A stretch of 64,000 nt of DNA from CABZJG01 sp902512685 (GCA_051201605.1 CP179201.1:682001-746000), one strand, 5' to 3'; positions 27,391 to 36,900 are shown, numbered from the stretch's first letter. Numbers and translations: made by a program. The notes: generated by a model from the sequence alone, not told the origin.

Positions 27391-27475
27391 TGCTCTGCCT
27401 GCTTTTTCTTTTTAGAATACACTTCTAACTAAATAATTGAACGACTAATGCTGTTTTTTAAGAAGGGCCGTAGAT

Positions 27476-27838
27476 TTGGAAATTAAAGGGAAAATCATTG
27501 ACTTGCTCTCAGAAAAGTCTGGGCAATCTGCCAACGGGGAATGGCGCAAGCAGGAATATATTTTAGAGACTGACGGACAATATCCAAAGAAAATTTGTTT
27601 CATGGCTTGGGGTGATAAAATTGACCAGTTCAACATTCAAAAGGGTGAAACGGTAGCGGTAGAAGTAGATCTAGAAAGCCGAGAATATAACGGTCGTTGG
27701 TATACAGACGTAAAAGCTTGGAAAGTATCAAGAGATGGTGTTGGAGCCGACAGCTCTTATCAGTCTGGTGGTCAAGAATACAGTGACGATCCGAACGCGT
27801 ATAATTCTAAAATAGACGACGATGTGATTCCATTCTGA
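27476..27838 (+). CDS. DUF3127 OB-fold protein with SSB-like C-terminal tip, copy 1
   Basis: The 120-aa product reads EIKGKIIDLLSEKSGQSANG, EWRKQEYILETDGQYPKKIC and ESREYNGRWYTDVKAWKV, the DUF3127 pattern, a single-strand-binding-like OB fold best known from Bacteroidetes. The C-terminus, KIDDDVIPF, resembles the SSB tail that recruits partner enzymes. The start is a TTG (AGAAGG nine bases upstream); no ATG exists in frame after the preceding stop. It is divergent from the small membrane protein operon. Its probable role is binding single-stranded nucleic acid. Confidence 0.82.
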   Translation: MEIKGKIIDLLSEKSGQSANGEWRKQEYILETDGQYPKKICFMAWGDKIDQFNIQKGETVAVEVDLESREYNGRWYTDVKAWKVSRDGVGADSSYQSGGQEYSDDPNAYNSKIDDDVIPF

Positions 27839-27929
27839 GATTTTTGCTTAAACGTGTGTTTCGCATTTCACATTATTGTTTGGTCAAAAATAATTGTAGG
27901 GTGGTACCGTTTTTGACGCGACTTAGTGA

Positions 27930-27958
27930 TATCGCCTAGCACCATCCGCTAAGCGATA
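27930..27958 (+). terminator. Hairpin after the DUF3127 gene
   Basis: TATCGC (27930-27935) can pair with GCGATA (27953-27958). There is no strong T-run, so it is at best a weak terminator or part of the following leader. Confidence 0.25.
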
Positions 27959-27974
27959 AAGTCAGATAACCCAT

Positions 27975-28163
27975 TTATTCACCAAATCTCCTAAACATCT
28001 AATCATAAATTCAAACTTTCTGCACATGGAGTGCAAATCTGTCTGTCAACTTGGCTTTGGGCGACGGGCAACCATCAAAGCAAAATTCCTTAGTCGCTCA
28101 TTTTGAAATTTACTGGGGATTTTCACGCGAACTTCTTCAGATCACAAAGCTAAGGAGTTGGCT
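27975..28163 (+). promoter_or_regulatory. 189-nt conserved leader, version 2 (copy 1), with Shine-Dalgarno-sequestering hairpin
   Basis: It is homologous along its whole length to 25943-26131. The same elements are present: TGCAC-atgga-GTGCA, GCGAC/GTCGC, and AACTTCTT (28130-28137) complementary to AAGGAGTT (28152-28159), which covers the ribosome site of the ATG at 28164. Because the coding regions behind the two leaders are unrelated, conservation must reflect the leader itself. Confidence 0.65.
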
Positions 28164-28358
28164 ATGAAACCTATTATTTTTGCAACTTTGTTTGCCATCA
28201 CAACTGCGACCTCTGGATACGCTGGAGTTATGCCAGAAGAGGAAACGTTCTTAATTGAAAACGTATCTGTGGAAGAAGTCACGGTTACAACAGAAGAACC
28301 TTCTGAAGTAAATGAGTTTCTTCAGTTTATATTCACCGCAATTCTTATGTTCCTTTAA
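28164..28358 (+). CDS. Small exported protein, first gene of the sortase-target operon, copy 1
   Basis: The 64-aa product starts MKPIIFATLFAITTATSGYA, a signal peptide likely cut after YAG or SGYA. An acidic middle (PEEETFLIENVSVEEVTVTT) and a hydrophobic C-terminus (FLQFIFTAILMFL) follow. It is probably a short periplasmic protein anchored by its C-terminus. The ATG at 28164 sits behind the structured leader. No family is recognised. Confidence 0.6.
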   Translation: MKPIIFATLFAITTATSGYAGVMPEEETFLIENVSVEEVTVTTEEPSEVNEFLQFIFTAILMFL

Positions 28359-28408
28359 ACCCGGCGCTTTGCGCTTCCCTAGACAAATTACACGCTCAGG
28401 CTTTGACG

Positions 28409-28762
28409 ATGAATGACGTCGTCCAGGACTTACTTCTAAAAATGAAAGGCATTCCAATGACTTTAAATATCTGGCAATTTCCTCGCACCAAGCACGCTGA
28501 TCAAAGAATGGCCCAACGTTGCATCGCCGAAGATGCTTTGAACCTGGTTCTTCAATATGGAAGATCCACGCCTGCTGGAAGTAAGTGTAAGTTTCTTCGA
28601 TTGGAGAAAACAGAGATTACTGAACTCCTCGCTGATGGCATAAATCAAGATGTAGTCGCTAAAGCTCAGAAAATTGAAGTTATCATAGCCACCGATGGCA
28701 CCGTGGTGACTGCTTACTGCCTAAATAACCCGAAAACTAAAAAATTTAGGCACGCAGCCTAA
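28409..28762 (+). CDS. DUF4258-like small protein, copy 1
   Basis: The product (up to 117 aa) contains KHADQRMAQRCIAEDALNLV and LQYGRSTPAGSKCKFLRLEK, and ends TVVTAYCLNNPKTKKFRHAA. This resembles the DUF4258 fold (an H-x-x-x-R helix, then strands ending in a V.TAY-type motif), a family that includes RelE-like toxin relatives. Starts at 28409 or at 28457 (preceded by AAAGG) are both possible. No antitoxin-like partner is apparent, so a toxin role is not claimed. Confidence 0.6.
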   Translation: MNDVVQDLLLKMKGIPMTLNIWQFPRTKHADQRMAQRCIAEDALNLVLQYGRSTPAGSKCKFLRLEKTEITELLADGINQDVVAKAQKIEVIIATDGTVVTAYCLNNPKTKKFRHAA

Positions 28763-28836
28763 TCTATTAGGCCGTCAATTAAACGGGCATAAACCACAAC
28801 TGAAAACTGCTTGAGCAGACACTGGAGGATTTAGAA

Positions 28837-28917
28837 TTGTTGGAATTCATTCTTATTACCGTTCTCTTTGGCATTTGGGCGCTGGCTCTGTATTTCTATT
28901 TGGCGCTTGAAAAATGA
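28837..28917 (+). CDS. 26-aa membrane micro-protein coupled to the next gene, copy 1
   Basis: A GGAGG (28824-28828) stands eight bases before TTG at 28837. The frame encodes LEFILITVLFGIWALALYFY and LALEK, a single TM helix, and its TGA overlaps the ATG of the 28914 gene (ATGA). The strong ribosome site, the overlap and exact conservation in copy 2 support translation. It may serve as a translational coupler or a true small membrane protein. Confidence 0.5.
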   Translation: MLEFILITVLFGIWALALYFYLALEK

Positions 28918-29501
28918 TCCAAAGGTTGAATTTCAAAGAAAAACGCCTGGAAGCAGCAGCGCTGTTTTTGGTTTTTTCCACACCTATCCATGCTGCTGAA
29001 GACCAACAAAAACCTTGGGTATTTCAAACCCACCCGGTGGCAATGATTTCTAAGTTTGGCGCTTCAGATCAAAAGAATGCATTGTTTTTTGTATCGAACA
29101 GAAGCTGCAAAACAGAAATTGTTGCCTGGCTTGCGGCTTCTAATCCGGATCAAAGCGACAGCATAAAAGCCGAACATCAAAATCTAAGGTTCAATGCGAT
29201 CCTTCCTGATGAAACTAAAACCTTGGTTGAAAATATAACACTCCAGGGGTTTTTGGCCGGTAACGAATACAAAAGCGATCCGCCAGTTAGCATCGCAAGT
29301 TTGCACATTGGGTCAATTCAACATGCATCTTTGATCACTGAGTGGCTCGCCTTGGGTGTTACCGGCTTCGAAATTGAAGCGAGGGGAGATGAAATTTTCC
29401 AAGATGGTCAAGAATATTGGAACACCGATGGTCTTGAAGGCGCACTTCAATCCATGACCTCCTGGTGCACTTCACACCAATTAGGCAAAAGGAAAATCTG
29501 A
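28914..29501 (+). CDS. Exported protein of unknown function in the sortase-target operon, copy 1
   Basis: The 195-aa product has an N-terminal basic region and hydrophobic stretch (LEAAALFLVFSTPIHA) typical of a signal peptide cut before AEDQQKP. The mature domain contains WVFQTHPVAMISKFG, SNRSCKTEIVAWLAAS and a C-terminal Cys (SMTSWCTSH), so a disulfide between the two cysteines is possible. Its TGA overlaps the ATG of the target gene (TGATG), as in copy 2. No family is recognised; by position it works with the sortase substrate. Confidence 0.65.
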   Translation: MIQRLNFKEKRLEAAALFLVFSTPIHAAEDQQKPWVFQTHPVAMISKFGASDQKNALFFVSNRSCKTEIVAWLAASNPDQSDSIKAEHQNLRFNAILPDETKTLVENITLQGFLAGNEYKSDPPVSIASLHIGSIQHASLITEWLALGVTGFEIEARGDEIFQDGQEYWNTDGLEGALQSMTSWCTSHQLGKRKI

Positions 29502-29834
29502 TGAACAAAGTTAGACAAGCCTTCCCTGATTTTTCAATGGGCAGCTTCATCTGCTACGTGGTGATCTATCTGGAAGTATTTTTTTGGTGCAACTATGTGC
29601 GCTTTCAAATTGCTGATAATGCGTTGTTCATTTGACGTGAGTTTAGCAAGCGCCCCGCAACAGCTGTCGCGCTCTAATTTAGATCTTAGCTTCGGCGAAT
29701 TTTTATTCACCAACTCAGATTTCAAAGCGTTGAAAGCGATAAGAGAAGTGACAGTTAGTCGATGGTTTTTTAATTCACTTACAGCGAAGAAAAATGATCT
29801 TGGATTATCAACATCGCTATGCTTAGCTAAGTGA
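29501..29834 (+). pseudogene. Relic of the marine sortase target gene, copy 1
   Basis: The first 23 codons are identical to the intact target gene at 42190 (MNKVRQAFPDFSMGSFICYV). They then diverge (YLEVFFWCNYVRF...) to a TGA at 29633. In another frame, 29636-29834 still reads a weak VIT-like trace, including VTVSRWFFNS beside TVSQRFINS of the intact gene. The vWA domain and LPQTS signal are gone. This is a truncated, decayed duplicate. Confidence 0.65.
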
Positions 29835-29893
29835 CCTTATGGAAGAAACTATTCTAAACACCAGCTTTTTAGTTCAAAAAAGAGAGCAAATAA

Positions 29894-32800
29894 ATGCAAC
29901 ACATTGTTAAATGCCTCACAGTCCTTTTCATCCTGTTTTTCCCCGGTTTTCTGAGTGCAGAAAGTGTCGGGCGATATATCACGATCGATCGAGTAAAGGT
30001 AAATGCAACAACGACGATACCTGCTGGAACAGAGGTCAACTTTTTAGGAACGATTGAAGTCAACCAATCAGTCTCAAAAAGCGGTGAGCTTGCCACATTC
30101 ACCTACATGGATGAAATTTACAATGCTAACGCTACTCTTTTCTATAAGGCAATTAACGATGCATCATTTGAAATCCACCCAGCGCGAACCTTTGATGCTG
30201 GAAACTCAGCTTCACTGTGTTCTGCGATGGCCAGGTCTTCTAGTGGAGATGGCCTAACATTCGCTGACGAAACATTCGCACGATATTTTAAGATCCTAAA
30301 GGGGCAGAAAATTGTAGATGGCTATTCAGTTTCAAAGCCAAAGGATATTTCTTCCTGGCGCAGTAAGGATAATGAATTTTGTATTTCAGGCTTGGAGCAT
30401 TCGACATCTTATGAGGTCACATTGCTTCCCGGTCTTGAGGCCAAGAGGGGGTCTTACGAAGTCACTCTGGACAAGGCCATTTCTTTCAAAGTGACCACCC
30501 CGCCAGTCAAACCAGGCATTAAAATTGATAGTTCAAAAACCATACTATCGAACGCTCGAAATGCTGTAATTCCTGTTGAATATATCAATATTAATGAAAT
30601 CGAAGTGACCCTTCACCGCATCGATTTGGCGTCTTTGCCGTCTTACCGCTCTGTTCTTCAGATATTGGATGGAAGTGATGTCTCGCGTCTGGACAGCTTC
30701 TGGGCAGATAAGATTGAACAAAAATTGATTGAGGTGAGCGAAACTCTTAATCAGGCTCAGACGATCAATCTGAATTTTTCTGATCTCATTGATAGTAATG
30801 CATCAGGACTATTTGTTGCGACATTTACGTCACCTCAGCTGAGTGCCTCAAATTGGGAAAATCGCCCTACTCAGTGGTTCTCGATTTCTGATACGTCTGT
30901 GCAGGTTTTTAAGGGGTCGAATACCACAGACCTTTTCATCAATAGCTTCAAAACTACCAATGCCATTGAGGGCGCAGAGGTTCAGATTGTTGCAAAAAAC
31001 AATCGTGCACTTTTTGAAGGCATGACTGATGAGAATGGTAGAGTTCAGCTGTCCAATGATCTTATTTCTGGCTCAGGTGGGTTTGCACCTAGTTTTATAA
31101 TTGTCACATCCAAGGATTATGGGACAAGCATTCTTCAAGTTTCTTCGTTGGCGGAAAAACCAAGGTTTTTGAATGGTGGCGAGGTCAAAGCGCACAAAGA
31201 GGATGTCTATTTAACGTCCGATCGGGAGATTTATAGAGCAGGCGATACAGTGCATGCTTTTGGTGTCATGAGAGAGCTTAATCTTGACCCTATTGCTTCA
31301 CGTGAGATGACACTGAAACTCCTTGACCGGAATAATGATACTGTCTCCAAGCTCGACATAATCAGCGATGCAAACGGTGCGTTTTCAGAAAGCTTTGCAT
31401 TAAAATCCACGCTGCAGCTTGGTAGATATACTATTCAAGTAGAGACTATTGATGAGGCCATACTTGCTCAGCATGTTATTACCTTAGAAGATTTTGTTCC
31501 TCTGACGATCGAGCCAAAGTTAGAAATTCAAAATTCAATTTGGTCTTTGAACGAGCCCCAGAACATGACCTTGTCAGCGGAATACTACTCAGGCGGCCCG
31601 GCGGTTGGCTTGACCGGTGAAATAGCGACATTTGTAAGAACTGCTGATGAGTTTCAGGATGAGCGTTTTGATGGCTTCAAATTTGGTAGCGGCGCTGCAT
31701 CTAAGGTTATAATAATCGGTGATGAGTTTGAGGAATTACTCGATTCAAGAGGACAAATGACGTCCTCTCTTTTGAGTGACTACACAGCAGATTCAACTCA
31801 GCTATATGAGGTTTTGGTCCAAGGAACAGTTTTTGATGTTGGCGGAAGGGCCAATAAAACCACCGAAATTATAGCTCTGGATACATCTTCAAGCTACATT
31901 GGTTTAAGACCCCGCTTTGACGGTTATATTGATGAAGGGATTGCTCCAAGTTTTGATGTTGTGAACGTCAATCGTTCAGGTGAAGCAACGAGTTTCGAAG
32001 GGGTCCAGTATTCTGTTCAAAGAATATACTATGAGTACAATTGGTTTTATAGTGGCGGTTGGCGTTGGAATAGAATTCGTGTTGATGACGAAACCGTCGC
32101 AGCAGGAGAAGTTACAAGCAAAAATTTTGTTTTGGACACACCTCTGTCCTGGGGTCGCCACGAAATTATTCTTACAAATGCTGACGGGTTTAAGACCATC
32201 CACGAATTCTATGTGGGTTGGGGCTCTGATGCAAAGCCTGCCTCAGAACCCGAAGAATTGGTACTAAGTTATTCTGATGGGGTATTGAGAGGAAATGCCG
32301 GTTTTGCGGGTAAATTATCCATCATGCTTGCTGATGAAGACATCTCATCTGTGCAATCTGTAAAAATTGATAAAGGTTCATTTGAAATTCCGGTTTTAAT
32401 TCCGGCTGGAACTGAGCCAGGCATCCACCTGTTGGCATCGCTTATAAGGCCAATTGAAACAGGTTCGGAGCACTTACCTCAAATATCCTTGGGTAAAGTT
32501 TGGGTGCCAACATTATCGCCTTCACGACATATGGATCTCACAATTAAAACCGATGATCGCATTGATAGTGCAACGGCGGTCTCGGTGAAATTGGATACAA
32601 CCAGTGAAACGGGAAGCGCAGTCATCTTTGTTGTTGATGAAGGCATTCATGCTCTTACAGATTATCAAAATAAAAACCTGTCAAATCACTATCTAGATGA
32701 GCGCGCCTTGAATTACGGAATACTGAGTAATTTTGGCGAACTGATTTCACAAGATTTGGCCCTGTCAACATTCAGGGTTGGCGGTGATGGAGATATGCTT

Positions 32801-34906
32801 TCTGCCGCGGCAGCGGTGGCTAAGTCAGAGTTCTTTAAAACTGTTACTTATGCCAGTCCAATTCTAGAAATTAACAATGGCTCAACGGAGTTCGTTTTTC
32901 CACAAACCTCCGAGTGGGAGGGAAAACTTCGTGTTGTGGCATTTTCTGTAAGTGAGGATGGGTTTGGTTTCTCTGAATCTGAGGTCATTGTTCAGGATGC
33001 AGTGAGCTTAGATGTATCTATGCCGCGATTTGTTACTCCAAATGATACAGTCGTGGCTAAAATGAATGTTCGTTGGAACGAATATGATGGTCCAATCGAA
33101 TTGATCACAACACTTGGTACGAACGAAAATTCTAGAGTAATTGAACAGCCGGCATCCAATTCATACGAATTAGAAGTTCCCATCTCAACAAACACCGTTG
33201 GAGACCTGCCTTTGCTCATAGAGGTTGCCACCGGTGATCGGCTCTACAGTCGCAGTTTCACGTTGGTGTCTCGACAAGGGAGCTATCCCGTTACAGAAGT
33301 ACAATCTGCAAAACTCGATAAGAAAAACTGGCTTGGTTTTGGAAGCGTAATTGTTCAGCCATTTAATTCGAGATCTGTTGATCTGGCTATCCCTGGAAGT
33401 TCTACATCTGCAAGTTTGACCACTGGTTTGGGAGTGAACCTTAATCAAGTTGTTGAAGAATTGAACCGCTATCCATATGGCTGCGTTGAACAGGTTTCCT
33501 CTAAAACGAGAGGCCTTATTGCATTCTCTGAGGTGAGGGGCCTGTCACCAGAAATATTACGCAAAATCCAAGTTGGAATTGAAAACTTGCTCGCAAAACA
33601 AAAGTTTTCGGGTGCTTTTGGATATTGGGATAGAAACTCATATGTTTATGACCGTTTTCAACCCTATGCCGTAGATACACTCCTGCAGTTGCTGCCTTAC
33701 GCAGAAGATCAAGATAAGATCGTTTCAGCCATTAAACGCGGTCTGGAATATCTGTATCGAACTAATTTCGATGATCAGAATGTTAAACTTTACGCCTACG
33801 GCCTTCTGGCCAAATCTGGCTATGAGGTCACATCTCGAGCACGATATGCAATTGATCAAGAATTGCGAAAACGCAGCAATGTAAGCTTTGATGCTTCAAC
33901 GCCGCTATTTCGTTTTACTGAAGCACTTGATAATTTGACCTTGTCATATTGGGTTGCTGCTCAATTGAATGATACAAAACGAATGAGCCAGCTCTCTGAA
34001 AGAGCTCGTTTTGTACTTGATCAAATTACAGAAGAAAAAATTTCCAAAGATCGAGTTGCAGGAGCTTGGTTCTCGCCAGCGGATACATCCGGTTTGTATA
34101 CGAAATCAGCACCAAATAATGGGCATCTTCTAACTGACCTAGCGCAAGATAAAATTTCGCCAGTGTTTAGAACCGTACTTTCAAATACACATGAACACCT
34201 GGCTCGTTCACAATATCGCTCCACACAGTGGAGTGCAAAATTGGTTTCATTACAGAAATTCCAAGAAACCTCTTTGGAGGGAACAATAGTCAGCATTGAT
34301 GGAACGGAGTATGAGCTGGATGCAACCGGTTCACTTCCCTTAGACCTTGAAAAGTTGAAATCGGGCTTTGAAATAGCCCATGACGCTCCTTCAGAGCTCT
34401 ATTTGAATGTTAAATCAACTGGGCAACGTCTTGGATTAGCTCAGTTAGACAATGGATATAAAGTTCAGAAGTTCTGGTATGATCGCTCAGGTCAAGAAGT
34501 TGATGTATCCTCTGGTGTACTATCTGCAAAGCAGGGGGATCTCTTCACGGTTGTTGTGCAGATAGACCGAACAAAAACTGGTTACGGTTCAGATTTGCTT
34601 ATTACTGATCTGCTGCCTGCAGGATTTGAAATCGAAAAAGCAGTTTTGGCAGATCCCGAATTTGATGGACTAAAGATCGATTTTGATGCCGGACTCCAAG
34701 CCGGTTATACAGCGTCAATGGATGACCGCTTTATTGCGCATTTTGATAGCCGTTGGAGGCCAGGATCATTTGCATTGGTGCGGTACTCCATAAGAGCGGC
34801 CTATGAAGCGAAAGTTTTCATCCCGGACGCTGTGGTTGAAGAGATGTATGCTCCAGAAGTTAATGGACGCTCAAACATAACCGCGAGCATTGTTGCGGCA
34901 CGATGA
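29894..34906 (+). CDS. Bacterial alpha-2-macroglobulin
   Basis: The 1670-aa protein has a signal peptide (MQHIVKCLTVLFILFFPGF, cut near LSAES) and the MG/bait/TED layout of bacterial alpha-2-macroglobulins. HAFGVMRELN marks an MG2-like domain, FVPLTIEPKLEIQNS the next, and the thioester motif YGCVEQ places the reactive Cys at about residue 1197. An alpha-helical TED domain follows (about 1190-1400). In known systems it traps foreign proteases in the periplasm and works with PBP1C. The stop overlaps the pbpC start (ATGA), the standard pairing. It lies between the two copies of the sortase cassette. Confidence 0.93.
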   Translation: MQHIVKCLTVLFILFFPGFLSAESVGRYITIDRVKVNATTTIPAGTEVNFLGTIEVNQSVSKSGELATFTYMDEIYNANATLFYKAINDASFEIHPARTFDAGNSASLCSAMARSSSGDGLTFADETFARYFKILKGQKIVDGYSVSKPKDISSWRSKDNEFCISGLEHSTSYEVTLLPGLEAKRGSYEVTLDKAISFKVTTPPVKPGIKIDSSKTILSNARNAVIPVEYININEIEVTLHRIDLASLPSYRSVLQILDGSDVSRLDSFWADKIEQKLIEVSETLNQAQTINLNFSDLIDSNASGLFVATFTSPQLSASNWENRPTQWFSISDTSVQVFKGSNTTDLFINSFKTTNAIEGAEVQIVAKNNRALFEGMTDENGRVQLSNDLISGSGGFAPSFIIVTSKDYGTSILQVSSLAEKPRFLNGGEVKAHKEDVYLTSDREIYRAGDTVHAFGVMRELNLDPIASREMTLKLLDRNNDTVSKLDIISDANGAFSESFALKSTLQLGRYTIQVETIDEAILAQHVITLEDFVPLTIEPKLEIQNSIWSLNEPQNMTLSAEYYSGGPAVGLTGEIATFVRTADEFQDERFDGFKFGSGAASKVIIIGDEFEELLDSRGQMTSSLLSDYTADSTQLYEVLVQGTVFDVGGRANKTTEIIALDTSSSYIGLRPRFDGYIDEGIAPSFDVVNVNRSGEATSFEGVQYSVQRIYYEYNWFYSGGWRWNRIRVDDETVAAGEVTSKNFVLDTPLSWGRHEIILTNADGFKTIHEFYVGWGSDAKPASEPEELVLSYSDGVLRGNAGFAGKLSIMLADEDISSVQSVKIDKGSFEIPVLIPAGTEPGIHLLASLIRPIETGSEHLPQISLGKVWVPTLSPSRHMDLTIKTDDRIDSATAVSVKLDTTSETGSAVIFVVDEGIHALTDYQNKNLSNHYLDERALNYGILSNFGELISQDLALSTFRVGGDGDMLSAAAAVAKSEFFKTVTYASPILEINNGSTEFVFPQTSEWEGKLRVVAFSVSEDGFGFSESEVIVQDAVSLDVSMPRFVTPNDTVVAKMNVRWNEYDGPIELITTLGTNENSRVIEQPASNSYELEVPISTNTVGDLPLLIEVATGDRLYSRSFTLVSRQGSYPVTEVQSAKLDKKNWLGFGSVIVQPFNSRSVDLAIPGSSTSASLTTGLGVNLNQVVEELNRYPYGCVEQVSSKTRGLIAFSEVRGLSPEILRKIQVGIENLLAKQKFSGAFGYWDRNSYVYDRFQPYAVDTLLQLLPYAEDQDKIVSAIKRGLEYLYRTNFDDQNVKLYAYGLLAKSGYEVTSRARYAIDQELRKRSNVSFDASTPLFRFTEALDNLTLSYWVAAQLNDTKRMSQLSERARFVLDQITEEKISKDRVAGAWFSPADTSGLYTKSAPNNGHLLTDLAQDKISPVFRTVLSNTHEHLARSQYRSTQWSAKLVSLQKFQETSLEGTIVSIDGTEYELDATGSLPLDLEKLKSGFEIAHDAPSELYLNVKSTGQRLGLAQLDNGYKVQKFWYDRSGQEVDVSSGVLSAKQGDLFTVVVQIDRTKTGYGSDLLITDLLPAGFEIEKAVLADPEFDGLKIDFDAGLQAGYTASMDDRFIAHFDSRWRPGSFALVRYSIRAAYEAKVFIPDAVVEEMYAPEVNGRSNITASIVAAR

Positions 34907-36867
34907 ATGTGGTTAAGAGCATATTCGCAATAGCATTACTATGCAGCACAATTGTTGGAGTTGTTTTGGGGGCATACATAATGCGCCCCCCCGAGAATGG
35001 GCGGTTGTCAGAGCTGGCTCAAGTCATTCAATCTGATGATGGAACCATTATAAATCTTAGGCTTACCGAGGATGGATACTGGAGAGAAAAAGCCTCAATA
35101 TCAAAAATTGACCCTACACTGATTGATGTTTTGATTGCTTATGAGGACCAAAGGTTTTGGTCGCATGGAGGTGTTGATCTCAAGGCAGTCTTCAGAGCTA
35201 GTTATAATTTCCTAAAATCAGGCCGAATAACTTCGGGTGCGTCTACCCTGACTATGCAAACGGCGCGGTTAATTAATCCAGCTTTAGCTCAGCGCTCAAT
35301 CCCAAATAAAATCAGACAAATGATTGAGGCTGTAAGATTGGAAAGGCACTGGAGTAAAGAGGAGATATTGGAAGCATACTTCACACTAGCGCCCTATGGT
35401 GGAAACATTGAAGGGGTGTATGCAGCTTCTGAAGCATGGTTTCAAAAGCCACCCAATAAGCTCACTTTAAATGAAATTTCTTTACTTGTTTCCCTTCCAC
35501 AATCACCAGAGCGCCGCAGGCCGGACAAGTTTCCCGCCGCTGCCTTTAAAGCCAAGCAGTTGGTACTTACAAAGATTAAAGATCGTCTGAATTTAGATGA
35601 GAGTGTTTTTGCTGAAGTTGTATCAGAGCCATTGCCGGTTCGATTATTACGGCCCAAATCTATCGCGCCCCATCTTGCAGATCGCTTTTCAAAATCTGGT
35701 CAAAAAGTTGGAAAAACATCAATAAATGCCAATTGGCAAAAGCAAGTTCACCACATTCTTGAAAGTGAGATCCAAAAATATCCCGAGCCTGTACAAACTG
35801 CAGCTATTGTCGTTGAGCGCAAGACAGGGCTCGTTAAAGCTTACGTAGGCTCGGCAGACTATGCGGCACTCAAGCGAAAGGGGGCAAACAATTATCTAGC
35901 GGTTTCAAGAAGCCCCGGGTCAACCCTGAAACCCTTCATTTATGGCAAAGCGCTTCAAAGAAACCTCATCCAATTTGATCATGTATTCGAGGATGCAAGC
36001 TTTTATCGCAGTGGATATGTACCAACCAATTTTGATAACACGTATTCTGGCAAAGTGACTTTAAAGGACGCCCTTTTGCGATCTTTGAATATCCCAGCCC
36101 TCATTGCACTTGAGGAGTTAGGCCCCGATAGTTTCGAAACTGAACTAAAATCTCTAATTGGGCACACTCCAAAAAATAATAAACGAGCAGGTTTAAGCCT
36201 TGCAGTTGGCGGTTTTTATTTGAATGCAGAGCAACTCGCAAAACTGTATTTGACAGCACTTGATCCTGGTTACGCCATTGATTTGTCTTTTGAACCTATC
36301 AATCCCAAGGCGTCTGAGAGTACAGACCCATCACTGTTTTATGAAGAAACGTCCAAACAAATTCTTCATCTCTTGATTCAGGATTTACCTAATGGAGAGA
36401 GGGTTGCCTTCAAAACCGGAACATCCTTTGCGAGGCATGATGCATGGAGCGTCCAAGTTTACGATAAATATGTGGTCCTCTCATGGCTTGGAACTCCTGA
36501 TAACGAAGCTACTGAAATTTTGACAGGCCGAATGGCAGCGTTTCCCATATCAAATGAAATCGGGGTTGCGTTGGGACTTAAATCTCCAAAGATTCCAACT
36601 CTTAAAAAAGAGGAAGTGCTCGCAGTCAATTTTCAAAAAGATGTCTGCGGTAAATTAATAAATTACCCTGAGAATGGTACCTGGATTAGATCAAGGAACG
36701 CAGTTTTCAATGTGGTTGGTTCTAATGAGGCGAGTTGGTATTTGAATGGTCAAAAGGTGAAGCCCTTGCAAAGAAAAATCAAAGTTGATCGCCCCGGAGT
36801 ACACAACCTAACTGCTAAATCAGGGAGCTGTTCTCAAACCTCCGAAATTTTTGTTGAATTTAATTGA
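34903..36867 (+). CDS. pbpC: Penicillin-binding protein 1C
   Basis: The 654-aa bifunctional enzyme has an N-terminal TM anchor (about residues 5-27) and a GT51 glycosyltransferase (about 60-225) with AYEDQRFWSHGGVDLKA and SGASTLTMQTARL. The transpeptidase domain (about 290-540) has the active-site serine in SPGSTLK (Ser340) and the KTGTS box. The C-terminal beta domain fits the BiPBP_C type. It would polymerise and possibly cross-link peptidoglycan; PBP1C partners of alpha-2-macroglobulin are thought to repair the wall after breach. All key residues are present, though it is somewhat shorter than E. coli PbpC. Confidence 0.93.
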   Translation: MNVVKSIFAIALLCSTIVGVVLGAYIMRPPENGRLSELAQVIQSDDGTIINLRLTEDGYWREKASISKIDPTLIDVLIAYEDQRFWSHGGVDLKAVFRASYNFLKSGRITSGASTLTMQTARLINPALAQRSIPNKIRQMIEAVRLERHWSKEEILEAYFTLAPYGGNIEGVYAASEAWFQKPPNKLTLNEISLLVSLPQSPERRRPDKFPAAAFKAKQLVLTKIKDRLNLDESVFAEVVSEPLPVRLLRPKSIAPHLADRFSKSGQKVGKTSINANWQKQVHHILESEIQKYPEPVQTAAIVVERKTGLVKAYVGSADYAALKRKGANNYLAVSRSPGSTLKPFIYGKALQRNLIQFDHVFEDASFYRSGYVPTNFDNTYSGKVTLKDALLRSLNIPALIALEELGPDSFETELKSLIGHTPKNNKRAGLSLAVGGFYLNAEQLAKLYLTALDPGYAIDLSFEPINPKASESTDPSLFYEETSKQILHLLIQDLPNGERVAFKTGTSFARHDAWSVQVYDKYVVLSWLGTPDNEATEILTGRMAAFPISNEIGVALGLKSPKIPTLKKEEVLAVNFQKDVCGKLINYPENGTWIRSRNAVFNVVGSNEASWYLNGQKVKPLQRKIKVDRPGVHNLTAKSGSCSQTSEIFVEFN

Positions 36868-36900
36868 AAATAACTTGGAAAACTTTCGAAGTTTGATGCA

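Larger units (their letters stand above)
26831..29571 (+). repeat. Large direct repeat, copy 1 (2741 bp; partner 39520-42260)
   Basis: Every open frame in this interval reappears unchanged 12,689 bp downstream. The only difference I noticed is G26891 versus A39580, a silent change. The left boundary is the T before GCTAATCTTTAG; the right boundary is inside the first codons of the sortase-target gene, after GTGATCTATCT. Such identity means a recent duplication or gene conversion between the copies. Confidence 0.95.

Noticed and set aside
28409..28762. Toxin-antitoxin module based on the DUF4258-like gene
   Set aside because: No antitoxin-like neighbour or overlapping partner is present; the operon context is envelope and sortase related.
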